In this document: positions 45,154 to 56,149 of the stretch, in pieces | How the letters are laid out: the number at the start of each line of letters is the position of its first letter | Position numbering within the stretch: position 1 is the stretch's first letter | Source of the DNA: Branchiostoma floridae | Taxonomy: Eukaryota > Chordata > Leptocardii > Amphioxiformes > Branchiostomatidae | Length of the DNA stretch: 64,000 bases | Reading direction: 5' to 3' | Assembly (NCBI RefSeq): GCF_000003815.2 | Contig: NC_049994.1 | Coordinates: 593,910-657,909 of the forward strand | Notes under the pieces: generated by a model | The model's database searches: none | What the model was told of the DNA's origin: nothing | Seen by the model: only the letters and a program-made list of their open reading frames with translations | Translations under genes and position numbers: made by a program

Positions 45154-48151
45154 TCCTGAAGGAGGATAGCCATTGTTATAATCCTAAACCAACACAGTTT
45201 ATTTGGACTGACGAATCAAAACACTTATTTTTAGAAACTATAAACAACAGAAACACGCATTCAAAACTGAGGGATTTTTGCAACAAAACATTCCAGTCGT
45301 CAGAGGAGGCCGTAACAAACTTCACTGAAATTTTATTAGACGTTTCCAAAAGTTCTCTTAGAATAAAACGTAACATACAAAACAAGAAAAAGACACAAAT
45401 CAAAAAGAACAAAACTTGGTTCGATCAAAAGTGTTGGTCCCTACGTCATAGAGTAAAAAGATTATCTTTAGAACTAAGGAAAGAACCATGGAAACAAGAA
45501 ACTAGAATAAAGTACTTCACAGCATTGAAAGACTACAAAAAAATCATCAAACATTCTAAACGGAATTATAAAGCCAATCTATTGTGTGATCTAGAAAAAT
45601 TAAATGAGAAAAACCCCAAACAATTTTGGTCATTATTCAATACTCTTGACAAGGAAGTAAACGGCACAAAACATAGCGATAATATAGATCCTAATATTAC
45701 AAGTAAAGAATGGATTGAACACTTTCAAGGATTAAATAATCTAGTAAAAACAATGATTTTGACAGTACTTTTGAAAAAAGCATCACCGATTTTCTCAAAC
45801 GCCTAGATAAAAACACTTCAAATTCATTACCCTTTCACGACACCAGAAATTATGAATGGTTTGAAATCACTAAAATCTGGAAAAGCATGTGGCATTGACT
45901 CTATTTCTAACGATATGTTAAAATATGGGGCAGAAAAGATATGCGAACCACTGGTCATTCTCTTCAATACAATTCTCTCCAACAACAAGTTTCCATCTAA
46001 CTGGAACACAAGTATTTTTAAATCTGGCGACAAATCTAATGTTGATAACTATAGAGGAATCGCAATCTCAAGCTGTCTATCCAAGTTGTTCACATTCCTT
46101 TTAAATACTCGCTTACAGAAATTCGTTGAAAACAATTGTCTGCTAGCCGACACTCAATTTGGATTCAGAAGAAAGTGCCGAACCTCTGACAATGTTTTTA
46201 TCCTAAAAGCTCTTATTGAGAAATATATAGAAAAAAAGAGAGGGAAATTATATGTTTGCTTTGTTGATATGAAGAAAGCGTTTGACAGTGTATGGCGGGA
46301 TGGTTTATTCTACAAATTTTTAAGTTATGGTGTTGGTGGTAAATTCTTCAATGTATTGCAATCCATGTACCTCAATGTTAAGTATACTGTCAGACTACAA
46401 AATGGCCTGTCAAGTCCCTTTGTCTCCACATGCGGAGTAAGACAAGGCTGCAATCTCAGTCCATTATTATTCAATATTTTCATTAACGACCTACCTCAAT
46501 GTTTTGATGATAAGTGTGATGCCGCAATTTTGAATTCTAAATCACTTAACTGTCTATCTTGGGCAGATGACTTAGCCTTGATCTCATTGTCGAAAGAGGG
46601 GCTTCAGAATTGTATTAATAACCTGGAAGATTATTGCAACAAATGGAAATTAAGGGTTAATATATCCAAAACGAAAGTACTTGTTTTTACAAAAGGTTCT
46701 ATTAACAGATTACCAAACAAATTTTACATGTATGGCAAAGAAATACAAGTAACCGACAGTTATACTTACCTTGGTATTCCCCTGACTTCTTCGGGAAAGT
46801 TTAAAGCAGCCAGAAAATATTTAAAGAATAAAGCCATGAGAGCTTTATTCAAACTAAAGTCACTTCTATTCTCAGAAAAAAACATTCCAATTCATGTAGG
46901 AATAAGCCTTTTCAACAAGTTTGTACTACCTATCTTACCGTACGGAGCCGAACTCACATGTTTTGACCAAACTTCTAAAGCAATCAAAATTATTGTATCT
47001 AAACAAATTCCAGAATCTTTAGCAAAAACTGTTTTCTCTACCGTTTTAAACAAACTCCATTTAGAGGGAGGTCTCCCTGCAACTGTTAGAAAGAGTGTGA
47101 CTTCGGACCTCGCTCACACTTACGTCGTCCATTTTAAGAAAAGATCAGATAAGGATAGATTATTGAGACTTGCATCTGGAATGAAATTAGAAAACGGCAA
47201 CTTCGCAGTTGAAAATATACGACTTCCTTCACATATTAGTATCCCAGAATTTGATACCATTGACATGAGTTTCCAAAAATTTCTACTGGGAGTACATGCG
47301 AAATCTTCAAATGACGGCATCCGTGGTGAGTTAGGAACTTTTCCCATTTCGATCAATGCTGAGTTACAATTAATCAAATACTGGCACCGACTAGCAAACT
47401 TACCCGAAGATTTTTTACTCCGTGAAGCATATGATGTTTTACTTTCTGGTGAATACGATTGGACGAATCATGTAACTGACATTCTCAACTATAATGGATT
47501 TGGGCATGTATGGACAAACCCGAGGTTGTATCATGTTCATATGCTAACCGACCAATTACGACTCCGTTTACAGGATATATACATACAAGAATGGCATTCT
47601 TCTATCCAGAATAACTCAAAACTTTCCATTTATTCTACACTAAAGGAAAGATACGGACAAAAGAAGTATCTTTCGAATGTACACAGTTTTGAACTTCGTA
47701 GAGCAATGTCCATTTTGTATTGTATATTTATATGTCTGTGGCCACGATATCAGCTTCGCTGCCTAGTGCCCGCAGTGTGTTGTCCTGTTACAACTTGAAT
47801 AAAGAAAGAGAGCAATTACAAAGATAAGAATCTGTAGTCACAAACTGAATATAGAAGCCGGAAGATATACTAAAATTCCCCGTGACCAGAGGTTTTGTCC
47901 ATTCTGTCCAAATGAGATCGAAGACGAACGTCACTTTGTAATTGATTGTTCTCTATATAATGACAAACGCACAGAGCTGTTCACATTACTTTCCGCTTGC
48001 TCTAAAGAATTTGCTACTCTTTGTACGATAGATAAACTGAACTACATTCTGGGAGGCGATAATCCTCACTGTGTACAAGTAGGCAAATATATTCAAGAAT
48101 GTCTACATCGTAGAAGCAATACTGTAAATGACATGCTAGTCCCTATATGCT
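45111..48151 (+). pseudogene. LINE B reverse transcriptase and C-terminal region, broken
   Basis: 45111-45806 encodes the basic linker (KKNKTWFDQKCWSLRHRVKR). 45852-47707 encodes RT: LKSGKACGIDSISNDMLKYG, NYRGIAISSCLSKL, CFVDMKKAFDSVW (about codon 136), GVRQGCNLSPLLFN and the catalytic SWADDLAL (about codon 236). The C-terminal region KERYGQKKYLSNVHSFELR is then cut by a 101-bp insertion, which supplies a false end MSILYCIFI... to a stop at 47798. Past the insertion the true protein continues (IEAGRYTKIP, CPFCPNEIEDERHFVIDC) to about 48151. The catalytic residues are intact; the breaks near 45800 and 47708 are not. Confidence 0.85.
47708..47808 (+). mobile_element. 101-bp 3'-end copy of the LINE C family inside LINE B
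   Basis: TTGTATTGTATATTTATATG through ACAACTTGAATAAAGAAAG matches 53254-53351, the 3' terminus of LINE C. The exact 8-bp direct repeat AGAGCAAT flanks it (47700-47707, 47809-47816). The empty site is visible in the other LINE B copy at about 27225-27245. It is a severely 5'-truncated retrotransposition product. Confidence 0.95.
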
Positions 48152-48268
48152 GATTTATTCATACCTATAGATATCCATATATGTGTGTTTAGTTGTACTG
48201 TAAGTAGTTGTTATACATGTAGACCTTACGAAAGCCGCTGTGCTTTTTGTCGTGTCAATAAAGATTTG

Positions 48269-48895
48269 CATATCAAAAATCATGACGATCCGTCAACACG
48301 TTCATATTTTGCCATTAATTATGCAAATAAGATCGGCATTTGCATAATTGATATCTATCGACATTTCTCTCCTTCCCAGGCACACATGTCACAAGTTTGA
48401 AAGTCGTGTCATGGACTGAGGTGGACTTATACACTTTCCTCATAAATTATGCAAATGAGCTTCCAATTTGCATAATCAGCATTTCATTACACAGGTCATC
48501 ACTCAATCCATCTGCATACCAAAAATCATGACGATCCGTCAACACGTTCTCCAGTTATCCTCGTCCGAAGTTTGAAAGGAAGCCGGCGCCTGCAGTTTCT
48601 AAAAAAGACGCCAGGGGGCCCAAACTCACAGCAATTACTTTCTGCCCCGAGGGCTATCTACCGCTGAAAAATCAAACATGGAGGTTCCGCTACAGTACCT
48701 TAGCAAGCCGCTAGGGGGCCCAATATCGAACTCCCCCTTTGTTTTCCCGACCCCGACGAACCCACCAAATATCATCAGCATCCGTTGCAGTCTTCTCGAG
48801 TTATGCTGATCACAGATACAGGGACAAACATACGCACAAGACGAAAACATAACCTTGGCCATTCTGGCAAAGATAATAAAGGTTCAAACAACAAA
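48269..48895 (+). repeat. Dispersed AT-rich repeat, right part, split by LINE B
   Basis: TATGCAAATAAGATCGGCAT, TACCAAAAATCATGACGATCC, the CCGCTAGGGGGCCCAA block and a final AAACATACGCACAAGAC segment show the full right half of the family. Confidence 0.75.
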
Positions 48896-49641
48896 CAAAC
48901 CGTAGTTTCGGGTCAAGACCTCAAATGTACATTATGACGTGTCCATCCTCGCATGGGATGATTTTTTCTTCAAATTCAATTTTGGAACAGTCCTTTTTTG
49001 CATAGCGAGAAGGGCGGAGTGAAAATTGCTTAGTTTGCTCATAAGCAAATACCAGCCTTTCTAGTATAATGTTATAAACGTTAATAATCATGATAGTATT
49101 GTGGATAACGAGAGGTCAGAGGTCACCAAGCTGGGCAACACCAAAAAATTCTGTCTCCCAGGTATACTTCATCTCAGATATATCACTCCAATCCTGCAAA
49201 ATTTGCACTTGTTCCATAAAGTAGGGATCACTTTAGATATTTACCAACGTTATTCCAACATCAGTATTATGAAAATTTTAGCTTAAGTGTGAAATTTTAC
49301 GTCAGCATTTAATACACCTCCCGACTGGGGAGGGCGCCCTCACAGGAGGCCCTCTGACTCCTCTCACCCATTTGTTCTGTAAGATATCTCTAAGTAATCG
49401 AAAATCCAGTGTTGATGTGTAAAGCTACTGAATATAGTGGGTTTCCTTACTAGCTGAGTTTTGTTATTGGTGGTTATAAGTCTATCTGTATTTTGTAACC
49501 CTGCAACCAAATATGGACTAAGCCACTTACCACCTGTTGGAATGTTAAACAGATCAGGCTGATCAATACACTCGTTGTTCATTCTTTGCTGTACACCTGT
49601 TGAAATTCTGACAGAAAATGCCACTAGCTAAAATAACGTTA
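48896..49641. other. Between repeats: nothing recognised
   Basis: No coding similarity found. The last bases hold the left target duplication of LINE C, ATAACGTTA (49633-49641). Confidence 0.4.
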
Positions 49642-52600
49642 GCTGACTTGATGTTAGTCGTGACCTTGGGCTGTTGTTTCCTACACTGTACCACCACATT
49701 TACCGAGTATAAAGTGATTACGTACGCCGATGTCTTAGGAACACCGTTGATAAAAGAATCTTGGTTAGCTGGATGTACCAGTAAACACAGTCCATTTGGC
49801 CTGTCCTGTCTAACCCGTTTAATACCACGATGCTCGAACAAAAGATCTAGTACATTAACTGTTGTTAGTCAAAGAAGAACACTATACTTTTTAAGTACCT
49901 GTATGTTACTACTTGCCGGGGATATCTGCCCTAACCCGGGTCCTGCACAACACCTGACCATAGCAACAGCCAACGTAAGGAGTCTGAAACCCAACACTGA
50001 CCACGGATCTGCGAAACTCAATGAACTTGAACTCTATCTACACAACGAGAAAATTTCTGTCTTTGGACTAACAGAAACTTGGTTCAATGACTCTGTTGCT
50101 GACACTGACATCAGCATACCAGGATACTCTACACTGCTCAGGAAAGATCGTCAAGGCCAAGTTGGTGGAGGGGTGGCCTTGCTGGCCAGCGACCAACTTC
50201 CATGTAAACGAAGACTTGACCTTGAAACAAATAGCTGCCATTGGCAGGATATATGGGTTGAAACCTGGGTTGGCCGTAAAAAGATCATCATCGCCTGTAT
50301 TTATAGACCACCAACAGCTCCAGACACTTTTTACCAAGAATTCGAAACTAGCGTCGCCAAAGCAGTGAGAGAAAATGGACAAATAGTGATCACGGGTGAC
50401 TTCAATTGCCACAACACAAGCTGGGGTGGAACACATACTGACAACAACGGACTGTTACTAGCGGACAGAGTAGATAGATATGGACTACATCAGTCCCAGC
50501 ACGAGGGGACCAGGTTAACCCAGACATGTACTAGTGTATTGGACTTAATGATCTTATCTGATCCTGCTAGAATAAACCACATGTATACGTTAGCACCGCT
50601 AGGTACGTCAGACCACTCTGTAGTTGTATGTAAACTTAACTTGATCCTACCAAGTAAATGTGTAAAGCGTCATATATGGCTATACAACAGAGCAAACTTT
50701 GATGTATTTAGACATGAGTTAAGTAAGGCTAATTGGCAAAGTTGTAAGATAGGTTCGGTAGATACCAGGTGGAACAGCTGGAAGCAGAAATTCCTGAACA
50801 TAGCAAAAAACACCATTCCAAACAAAATGGCTAATGCAAACTCCAGAACCCACAAACCCTGGGTTACCCCAGACATACTAGAGATGATCAGGCACAAAAC
50901 CCTTCTTTACCATGAGTACAAACAATCAAGAACACAGGACAGCTGGACAGACTATACTAAGTATAAGAACAGTCTAACATCCGAGCTTCGTAAAGCCGAA
51001 CGTGAATACTACAACACCATCAGTGACAAGTTTAAAACTCCCGAGGGCTCAAAACTGTTATGGTCTGTTCTCAGCAATCTTACAGGAAAGGGAAGTAGAG
51101 GTATTCCAACACTGTCCTACAGGGGTGTTCTAGTGGAGAAAGATGGCGAGAAAGCCGAACTTCTAAATGAAATATTTGTAAACATCACCAAAGACTGCAA
51201 CCGCCCTGACAGGACTAAGAAACTACCAATACTTACCTCCAAGCAGTTTACATCACTCCAAGTCACTTCAGAGGAGGTACTAACCGTACTACAAAGTCTC
51301 CAAGTGAACAAAGCTCCGGGACATGACGGCATCCCAAACAGATTACTCAGGGAGGCTGCGCCTGAAATCTGCGACTCGCTACGGTGTCTATTCAACTACT
51401 CTCTGGCGACTGGACTATTCCCTACGGAGTGGAAGCAGAGCAATGTAACCCCTGTATACAAAAAGGGCGACAGAACTGATCCCTTCAACTATAGACCTAT
51501 ATCCTTGCTACCAACAGTAGCTAAGGTGCTCGAAAGACTGGTCCACAACCATTTGTATACCTACCTTGAAGAGAACCGCCTTCTGCATAAAAATCAGTCT
51601 GGCTTCCGAAAAGGGGACGGCACCGCCCTGCAGCTGATCCGACTAGTCGACGACTGGGCCAAGTCCATCGAAGATCCGGACATCTCTTGCACAGCAGCCG
51701 TCTTTCTCGACGTAAAGCGTGCGTTTGATACCGTCTGGCATCAAGGACTCACCTACAAGTTGACTCGTTACGGAGTGGGAGGGCAGCTGGTCCGCTGGTT
51801 TGACAGCTACTTGACGGGGAGGCAACAACGAGTCGTCATAAACGGTGTCGCCTCAACCTGGGGAACAACAACAGCGGGAGTACCTCAAGGCAGTATACTG
51901 GGACCGTTGTTGTTCCTGCTGTACTTAAATGATCAGATGAGCCTCCCATGCAAGTCATCACTAAATTGCTTTGCAGATGACACATCTCTCTACAACTCAG
52001 CCAAGACAGTGCAGGAAGTGGCAGTCACCACAAATGCAGATCTACAACTTGTATCCCACTGGTTTTCGGACTGGGGCCTAAGTCTACACCCTGATAAGTG
52101 TAAGGTGGTCTGCATCAAATCTAATCGTAACAACGTCCAGCTACCTCCTATCTACCTACTCGGGAAGATTGTGGAACAAGTGCCTTTCTACAGTCATCTA
52201 GGTGCCACCATCCACCAATCCCTCAGATGGACAGAGCACGTACAAGGGACCACGAGCAAAAGTAGAAAACTGCTAGGCCTCTTGCGCAAAGTCAGTGGCA
52301 AACTTGGAAGACAGGCCTTAGAAACAGCATACTTTGCTCTAGTTCGATCCAAGTTGGAGTACGCGTTAGCGCTACTGGGTGACTTGGCAAGCTCAGCTAG
52401 CAGGATGCTAGAACAGGTCCAGTACCAAGCAGGCCTTCTCGTCACAGGGGCGATGAAGGGTACCCCAAAGTCTAACCTACTGCAGGAACTGGAATGGGAC
52501 TCTCTAGCCACCAGACGACAGCTCAACTCACTCACCATCATGTACAAAATGACAAACGGACTTGTACCCCCACATTTACAGCTGCTCACTCCGTCAACAA

Positions 52601-53351
52601 GAGGCGCCCAGTCTACAACACGTCTACAACTACGCAACAACACTCACCTTCATGTTCCTCGTTGCCGGACACAGACCTTCAAAAACAGTTTTATTCCCTT
52701 CACGTCTTCACTCTGGAACCAGCTACCGCAGACAGTCAGAGACGCCCGTAGCCTCGCTGATTTTAAGAGAGTGAGCAAAAAGCACCTGTTCACCACAAGG
52801 CACCACCAAACTTACCGACGACTCGGCCCAAGGCAGAGCAACATCCAAGCTGCCAGGCTACGCATGGGTTGGTGTCAACTGAACAGTACCTTGCACAAAA
52901 TGAACATCAAGAGCAAGCAATGTGTCTGTGGGGCCTCTTCTGAAACAGTCCAACACTACCTACTACATTGCCCCCTGTACTCTGAGCAGCGTAGCAAACT
53001 CACCACCACTGTTGAATGCCTTGTACGACAACGGCCTACTGTTTCACTACTGCTCCACGGCTCACCTGACCATGACCCTGTCATCAACAGACAGCTTTCA
53101 GAAGCACTGTGTGTGTACATGATATCTACCAATAGATTCTCTTCCAGCCGTGCCACTGTCTAGTAAATTTTAGCTAGTCAGGCATAAGTGTTAGCTTTAC
53201 CTGCTTTTATTGCAACAACTATTTTATTCTATTACTGTATATACATGTTCATCTTGTATTGTATATTTATATGTCTGTGGCCACGATACCAGCCATGCTG
53301 CCTAGTGCTCACAGTGTATTGTCTTGTTACAACCTGAATAAAGAAAGAAAG
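49642..53351 (+). mobile_element. LINE C: nearly complete CR1/L2-like retrotransposon with an open ORF
   Basis: It is bounded by an exact 9-bp direct repeat ATAACGTTA (49633-49641, 53352-53360). The 3' end GAATAAAGAAAGAAAG equals that of the 101-bp copy in LINE B. Only nine bases precede the ATG at 49651, so the 5' UTR and any ORF1 are missing: this is a 5'-truncated copy that happens to retain the whole EN-RT ORF. The absence of stops over 1170 codons suggests a recent insertion. Confidence 0.88.
49651..53163 (+). CDS. LINE C endonuclease-reverse transcriptase, intact ORF (1170 aa)
   Basis: I chose the ATG at 49651 because the upstream in-frame ATG at 49618 lies outside the element (left of the target duplication). 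Residues 1-100 are a hydrophobic and Cys-rich leader ending LLLAGDICPNPGP (residues 86-98), a 2A-like motif that lacks the usual Glu. The APE endonuclease follows: TANVRSL, GLTETWF, YRPP, ITGDFNCH and TSDHSVV (about 101-330). RT then has NKAPGHDGIPN, NYRPISLLPTVAKVLERL, FLDVKRAFD (about 685), GVPQGSILGPLLF and the catalytic CFADDTSLY (about 773). A C-terminal CVCGASSETVQHYLLHC (about 1090) is a Cys/His cluster as in related LINEs. All catalytic motifs are present. Confidence 0.92.
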   Translation: MLVVTLGCCFLHCTTTFTEYKVITYADVLGTPLIKESWLAGCTSKHSPFGLSCLTRLIPRCSNKRSSTLTVVSQRRTLYFLSTCMLLLAGDICPNPGPAQHLTIATANVRSLKPNTDHGSAKLNELELYLHNEKISVFGLTETWFNDSVADTDISIPGYSTLLRKDRQGQVGGGVALLASDQLPCKRRLDLETNSCHWQDIWVETWVGRKKIIIACIYRPPTAPDTFYQEFETSVAKAVRENGQIVITGDFNCHNTSWGGTHTDNNGLLLADRVDRYGLHQSQHEGTRLTQTCTSVLDLMILSDPARINHMYTLAPLGTSDHSVVVCKLNLILPSKCVKRHIWLYNRANFDVFRHELSKANWQSCKIGSVDTRWNSWKQKFLNIAKNTIPNKMANANSRTHKPWVTPDILEMIRHKTLLYHEYKQSRTQDSWTDYTKYKNSLTSELRKAEREYYNTISDKFKTPEGSKLLWSVLSNLTGKGSRGIPTLSYRGVLVEKDGEKAELLNEIFVNITKDCNRPDRTKKLPILTSKQFTSLQVTSEEVLTVLQSLQVNKAPGHDGIPNRLLREAAPEICDSLRCLFNYSLATGLFPTEWKQSNVTPVYKKGDRTDPFNYRPISLLPTVAKVLERLVHNHLYTYLEENRLLHKNQSGFRKGDGTALQLIRLVDDWAKSIEDPDISCTAAVFLDVKRAFDTVWHQGLTYKLTRYGVGGQLVRWFDSYLTGRQQRVVINGVASTWGTTTAGVPQGSILGPLLFLLYLNDQMSLPCKSSLNCFADDTSLYNSAKTVQEVAVTTNADLQLVSHWFSDWGLSLHPDKCKVVCIKSNRNNVQLPPIYLLGKIVEQVPFYSHLGATIHQSLRWTEHVQGTTSKSRKLLGLLRKVSGKLGRQALETAYFALVRSKLEYALALLGDLASSASRMLEQVQYQAGLLVTGAMKGTPKSNLLQELEWDSLATRRQLNSLTIMYKMTNGLVPPHLQLLTPSTRGAQSTTRLQLRNNTHLHVPRCRTQTFKNSFIPFTSSLWNQLPQTVRDARSLADFKRVSKKHLFTTRHHQTYRRLGPRQSNIQAARLRMGWCQLNSTLHKMNIKSKQCVCGASSETVQHYLLHCPLYSEQRSKLTTTVECLVRQRPTVSLLLHGSPDHDPVINRQLSEALCVYMISTNRFSSSRATV

Positions 53352-53360
53352 ATAACGTTA

Positions 53361-53640
53361 AGACCATATTGCAGCGGTTGGAAGTTCCATTTTATCCATC
53401 CCAATTAACCTCGGGTAGTGTTGTCCACAAACAAACAAACAAACACACATGCATACATAGATGCTGCAGTACATTAGGAAAACGGTAGGGAAACCATTTT
53501 GGAGCTTGACCTTCCTTTCCACAACAGGTACTTCCCAAGTTCACACCTTCTAAAGTTATGCTCTTGACAGAGAACAGACCCACACCACGCCATTTCTTTT
53601 GTGACCTAAATAAGTATAGCTAGTTTCCCCGAAATCAGGT
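53361..53640. other. Nothing recognised
   Basis: It includes an (ACAA)n-like stretch and a CATGCATACATAGATG segment; probably repeat-derived, without a definable boundary. Confidence 0.35.
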
Positions 53641-54640
53641 CTTACCCTAAAATGTAGGGGATTTGTAAACTTTCTTCATCAATTATGTAGATAAGCACCT
53701 GATTAACATAATTAGCATTTCATTATATTAATGAAATTTGTATGAGTTATCTCTAATAATGTTCACCAAGCTTTGTAATGTTGTAAGTATGAAATTCCCA
53801 TCATGTACCACTATGGAATTATTAGATTTTCTCATTAACTATGCAAATGAGGAGGCCATTTGCATGATTAATATCTATTGACATATCTCTCTTTCTCAGA
53901 TACATCTGTGACAAGTTTGAAAGTCCTATCATAGAATGCAGTGGATTTATAAACTTTCCTCATTAATCATGCAAATTAGCTGTCTTGAATAATTAGTATT
54001 CCATCATATAAGTCATCACTTAGGCTATCTTCATACCGAAAATCATGATGATCTGTCAACATCTTCTTGAGTAATTCTCGTCCAATGTTTGAAAGGAAAT
54101 CGGAGCCTGCAGTTCCAAACAAGCCACCATGGCGCCCAAACTTGCATGACTTCCTCCCTGCCCAAAGACGTATCCACTTGTCAAAAATCGTCAACCTGCC
54201 ACTTGAGGATAATTTTAGCGCCAACTTTGACGCTCCGCTGCAGTACCCAACTTGTTGCCAGGAGGCCCATGATTGAATTTGACCTTCGGTTTCCCAACCC
54301 ATAAATAACAACTACCAAATATCATCGAAAACGATCCACAGCGTCTAGAGTTATCTTGTTCGCAACCGCACACGCGCACACACTCGCCCCGCTGCTCACT
54401 CACTCACTCACTCACGGCCCGTAACCTCAGTGGTCGTAGGCAGTGCCGACGAAAAGTGACAGGTGAACCTTTTTCGAACAACACCGTTCCTCTAACCGCT
54501 ACTCAAATACCAAATATCATTAAATTTCATCCACAGCTGCTCGAGTCATATGCGATTGACCTACATATTGTGACACAGAAAAATTTTCTACCCAAAATAT
54601 AACCTTCTTGGCGAAAGTAAAGAAAGTTTTAAACCATACA
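53641..54640 (+). repeat. Dispersed AT-rich repeat, long copy
   Basis: It has TATGCAAATGAGGAGGCCAT, GACAAGTTTGAAAGTCCTAT, CATGCAAATTAGCTG and TACCGAAAATCATGATGATC, two TACCAAATATCAT blocks and a (CACT)n stretch at 54394-54418. It is the same family as 62200-63560. Confidence 0.75.
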
Positions 54641-54889
54641 AATAGTGCGCGAGCTTTAAAAGAAGCAAATATATAAGAGGATCTGCATACCTTTTTCCGT
54701 TAGACGTTACGAGCTATTTCAATTCACCTTTAATCGTTACCGACCCGCTATAACTCAACGTTAGGCGTTATCGGTATATTATGCGTGAAGCGTTATTGGT
54801 CGTTTTAATCAAACGTTAATCGTTATTTGTTATTCAGACTATTAAGCGTTACCAAGAAATTCTTCGTAACAAGTTATACCCACGAAGTC

Positions 54890-55070
54890 AAATGCCAGAT
54901 AGAGTCCCTGAAAATGCAGGAAATGGCGTTTCAAAGGGTCCAGATTTCAAAATTTCTCCGAGCCTCTCGGCGTTCGGTACTTTTGCGGAAGCGTCGCCCT
55001 CAAAAACCTTTCCACTCATACAGATTTCAATGTCATACCTAAGTTAGCTTAGTTTCAGGCAAAATGTATT
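54890..55070 (+). repeat. Single unit of the 190-bp repeat
   Basis: AAAATGCAGGAAATGGCGTTTC through CTTAGTTTCAGGCAAAATG corresponds to one unit of the arrays in 19695-21150 and 32276-33502. Confidence 0.65.
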
Positions 55071-55099
55071 CCTCGAATGCAGATGAGGTTTCTCCCTAC

Positions 55100-56110
55100 T
55101 ATACCTCCCTTATGACGGCTCTCTGGCTCCCCGTTTGAACCAGCGGGGTTCGCGGTCTAGGATATCGCGGATTGGAGATTGAAGGAGTGTCCCTGGTTGT
55201 GTTTAGGTGGTTGAACAGAAGAGTAGCCGTTTGCACATGGTTTGCAATGTTCTTTGTACCTTGGCCGGCTGGTGTCACCAATGTACGTATTGCTGCAGTT
55301 GGGTTCTTCACATTTGAGTCTGTAGACTACATTGGCCTTGGTACCTTTCTGGGTAGGTCTTTGGGATGTACCAGTTTGTGCCGGACGGTTGAGTGAGGTT
55401 TGAAGTTAGCGGCAATGTTGGAGTTTGGGAATATTCGTCTGAGTTTTTCTGAGGACATATGGGATAACGTTAGTAATGTTGACCTTGTTTTTGTCGGTTA
55501 GAGGATTGTACTTGAGCGTTTTCTTTGAGTGTCCCGAGGGTTTAAGTGCTTTGGTAAAGGTCCAGTTTTTGTAGCCACATTTGCTAAGGCACTTCGGAGG
55601 TGTTTGTGTTCGTACGTCTGTTTTGGCTTTGTCAGAGGAAATAATGTTGTCTGCCCGGTGGCAGTCACTGCCAGTTTGTGTTCCAATGGGTGATGAGAGT
55701 CAAAGGCTAGATACTGATCAGTGTGTGTTGGTTTCCTGTACACTTCGAACTAAAGGCTGCCGTCCTTCTCTATGATAGTTTTGGTATCTAGGAAGAGGAG
55801 CATGTTGTCATGACTTGGCTCTTGTGTGAACTTGATGTTCTCATCTACCTGGTCAAAGAAGTCAACAGCAACTCTCTTTTTAAATCTGCAATACGTTCAT
55901 CAACATAGCGAAACCAGTGCATGGGAGAGTGTCCTGAAAAGTAGTGAAGGCCTTCTTCTTGAACTTCAAGGCTCCGTGTATAAGCTTACAACAATGGGTG
56001 ACGCCGGTGATCCTATAGCACAGCTGTGCAGTTGTTGGGAAAACAGTCCTTTGTACTTGAAATGGGTACATCCCAGTCAGAGGTCTAACAGTTCGCACAG
56101 GTGGTAAACG
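55100..56110 (-). pseudogene. Penelope-like retroelement remnant (RT end plus GIY-YIG-like segment)
   Basis: Read right to left, frames give AIGSPASPIVVSLYTE (near 56010), HWFRYVDE (near 55910), YRKPTHTDQYLAFDSHHPLEHK (near 55720) and CEEPNCSNTYIGDTSRPR (near 55300). The GSPxSPIVA and RYVDD boxes and the YRKPTHTDxYL...HHP stretch are hallmarks of Penelope-like RTs. The C-x-x-x-x-C...TYIG segment fits the linker to a GIY-YIG endonuclease. The catalytic YVDD reads YVDE here and several frameshifts are present, so it is dead. Confidence 0.85.
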
Positions 56111-56149
56111 GATAAGTAGGTTCTATCTGTTAGTGTGTTGTCTGCCTCC

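Larger units (their letters stand above)
41691..48268 (+). mobile_element. LINE B: full-length but decayed non-LTR retrotransposon (~6.5 kb)
   Basis: The element is bounded by CATAT on both sides (41686-41690, 48269-48273) within a disrupted dispersed repeat, so both ends are known. The order is 5' UTR, a 135-codon ORF, ORF1 with coiled coil and SGNH-esterase-like domain, APE-type endonuclease, reverse transcriptase, and a 3' end GTCAATAAAGATTT without poly(A). An esterase-bearing ORF1 and a non-poly(A) tail are features of the CR1/L2 group; the exact clade is not assigned. Several frameshifts, an endonuclease deletion and a 101-bp insertion make it inactive. Confidence 0.85.

Noticed and set aside
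49618-49650. ATG at 49618 as start of the LINE C protein
   Set aside because: It precedes the target duplication and so belongs to the flanking DNA; the first ATG inside the element is at 49651.
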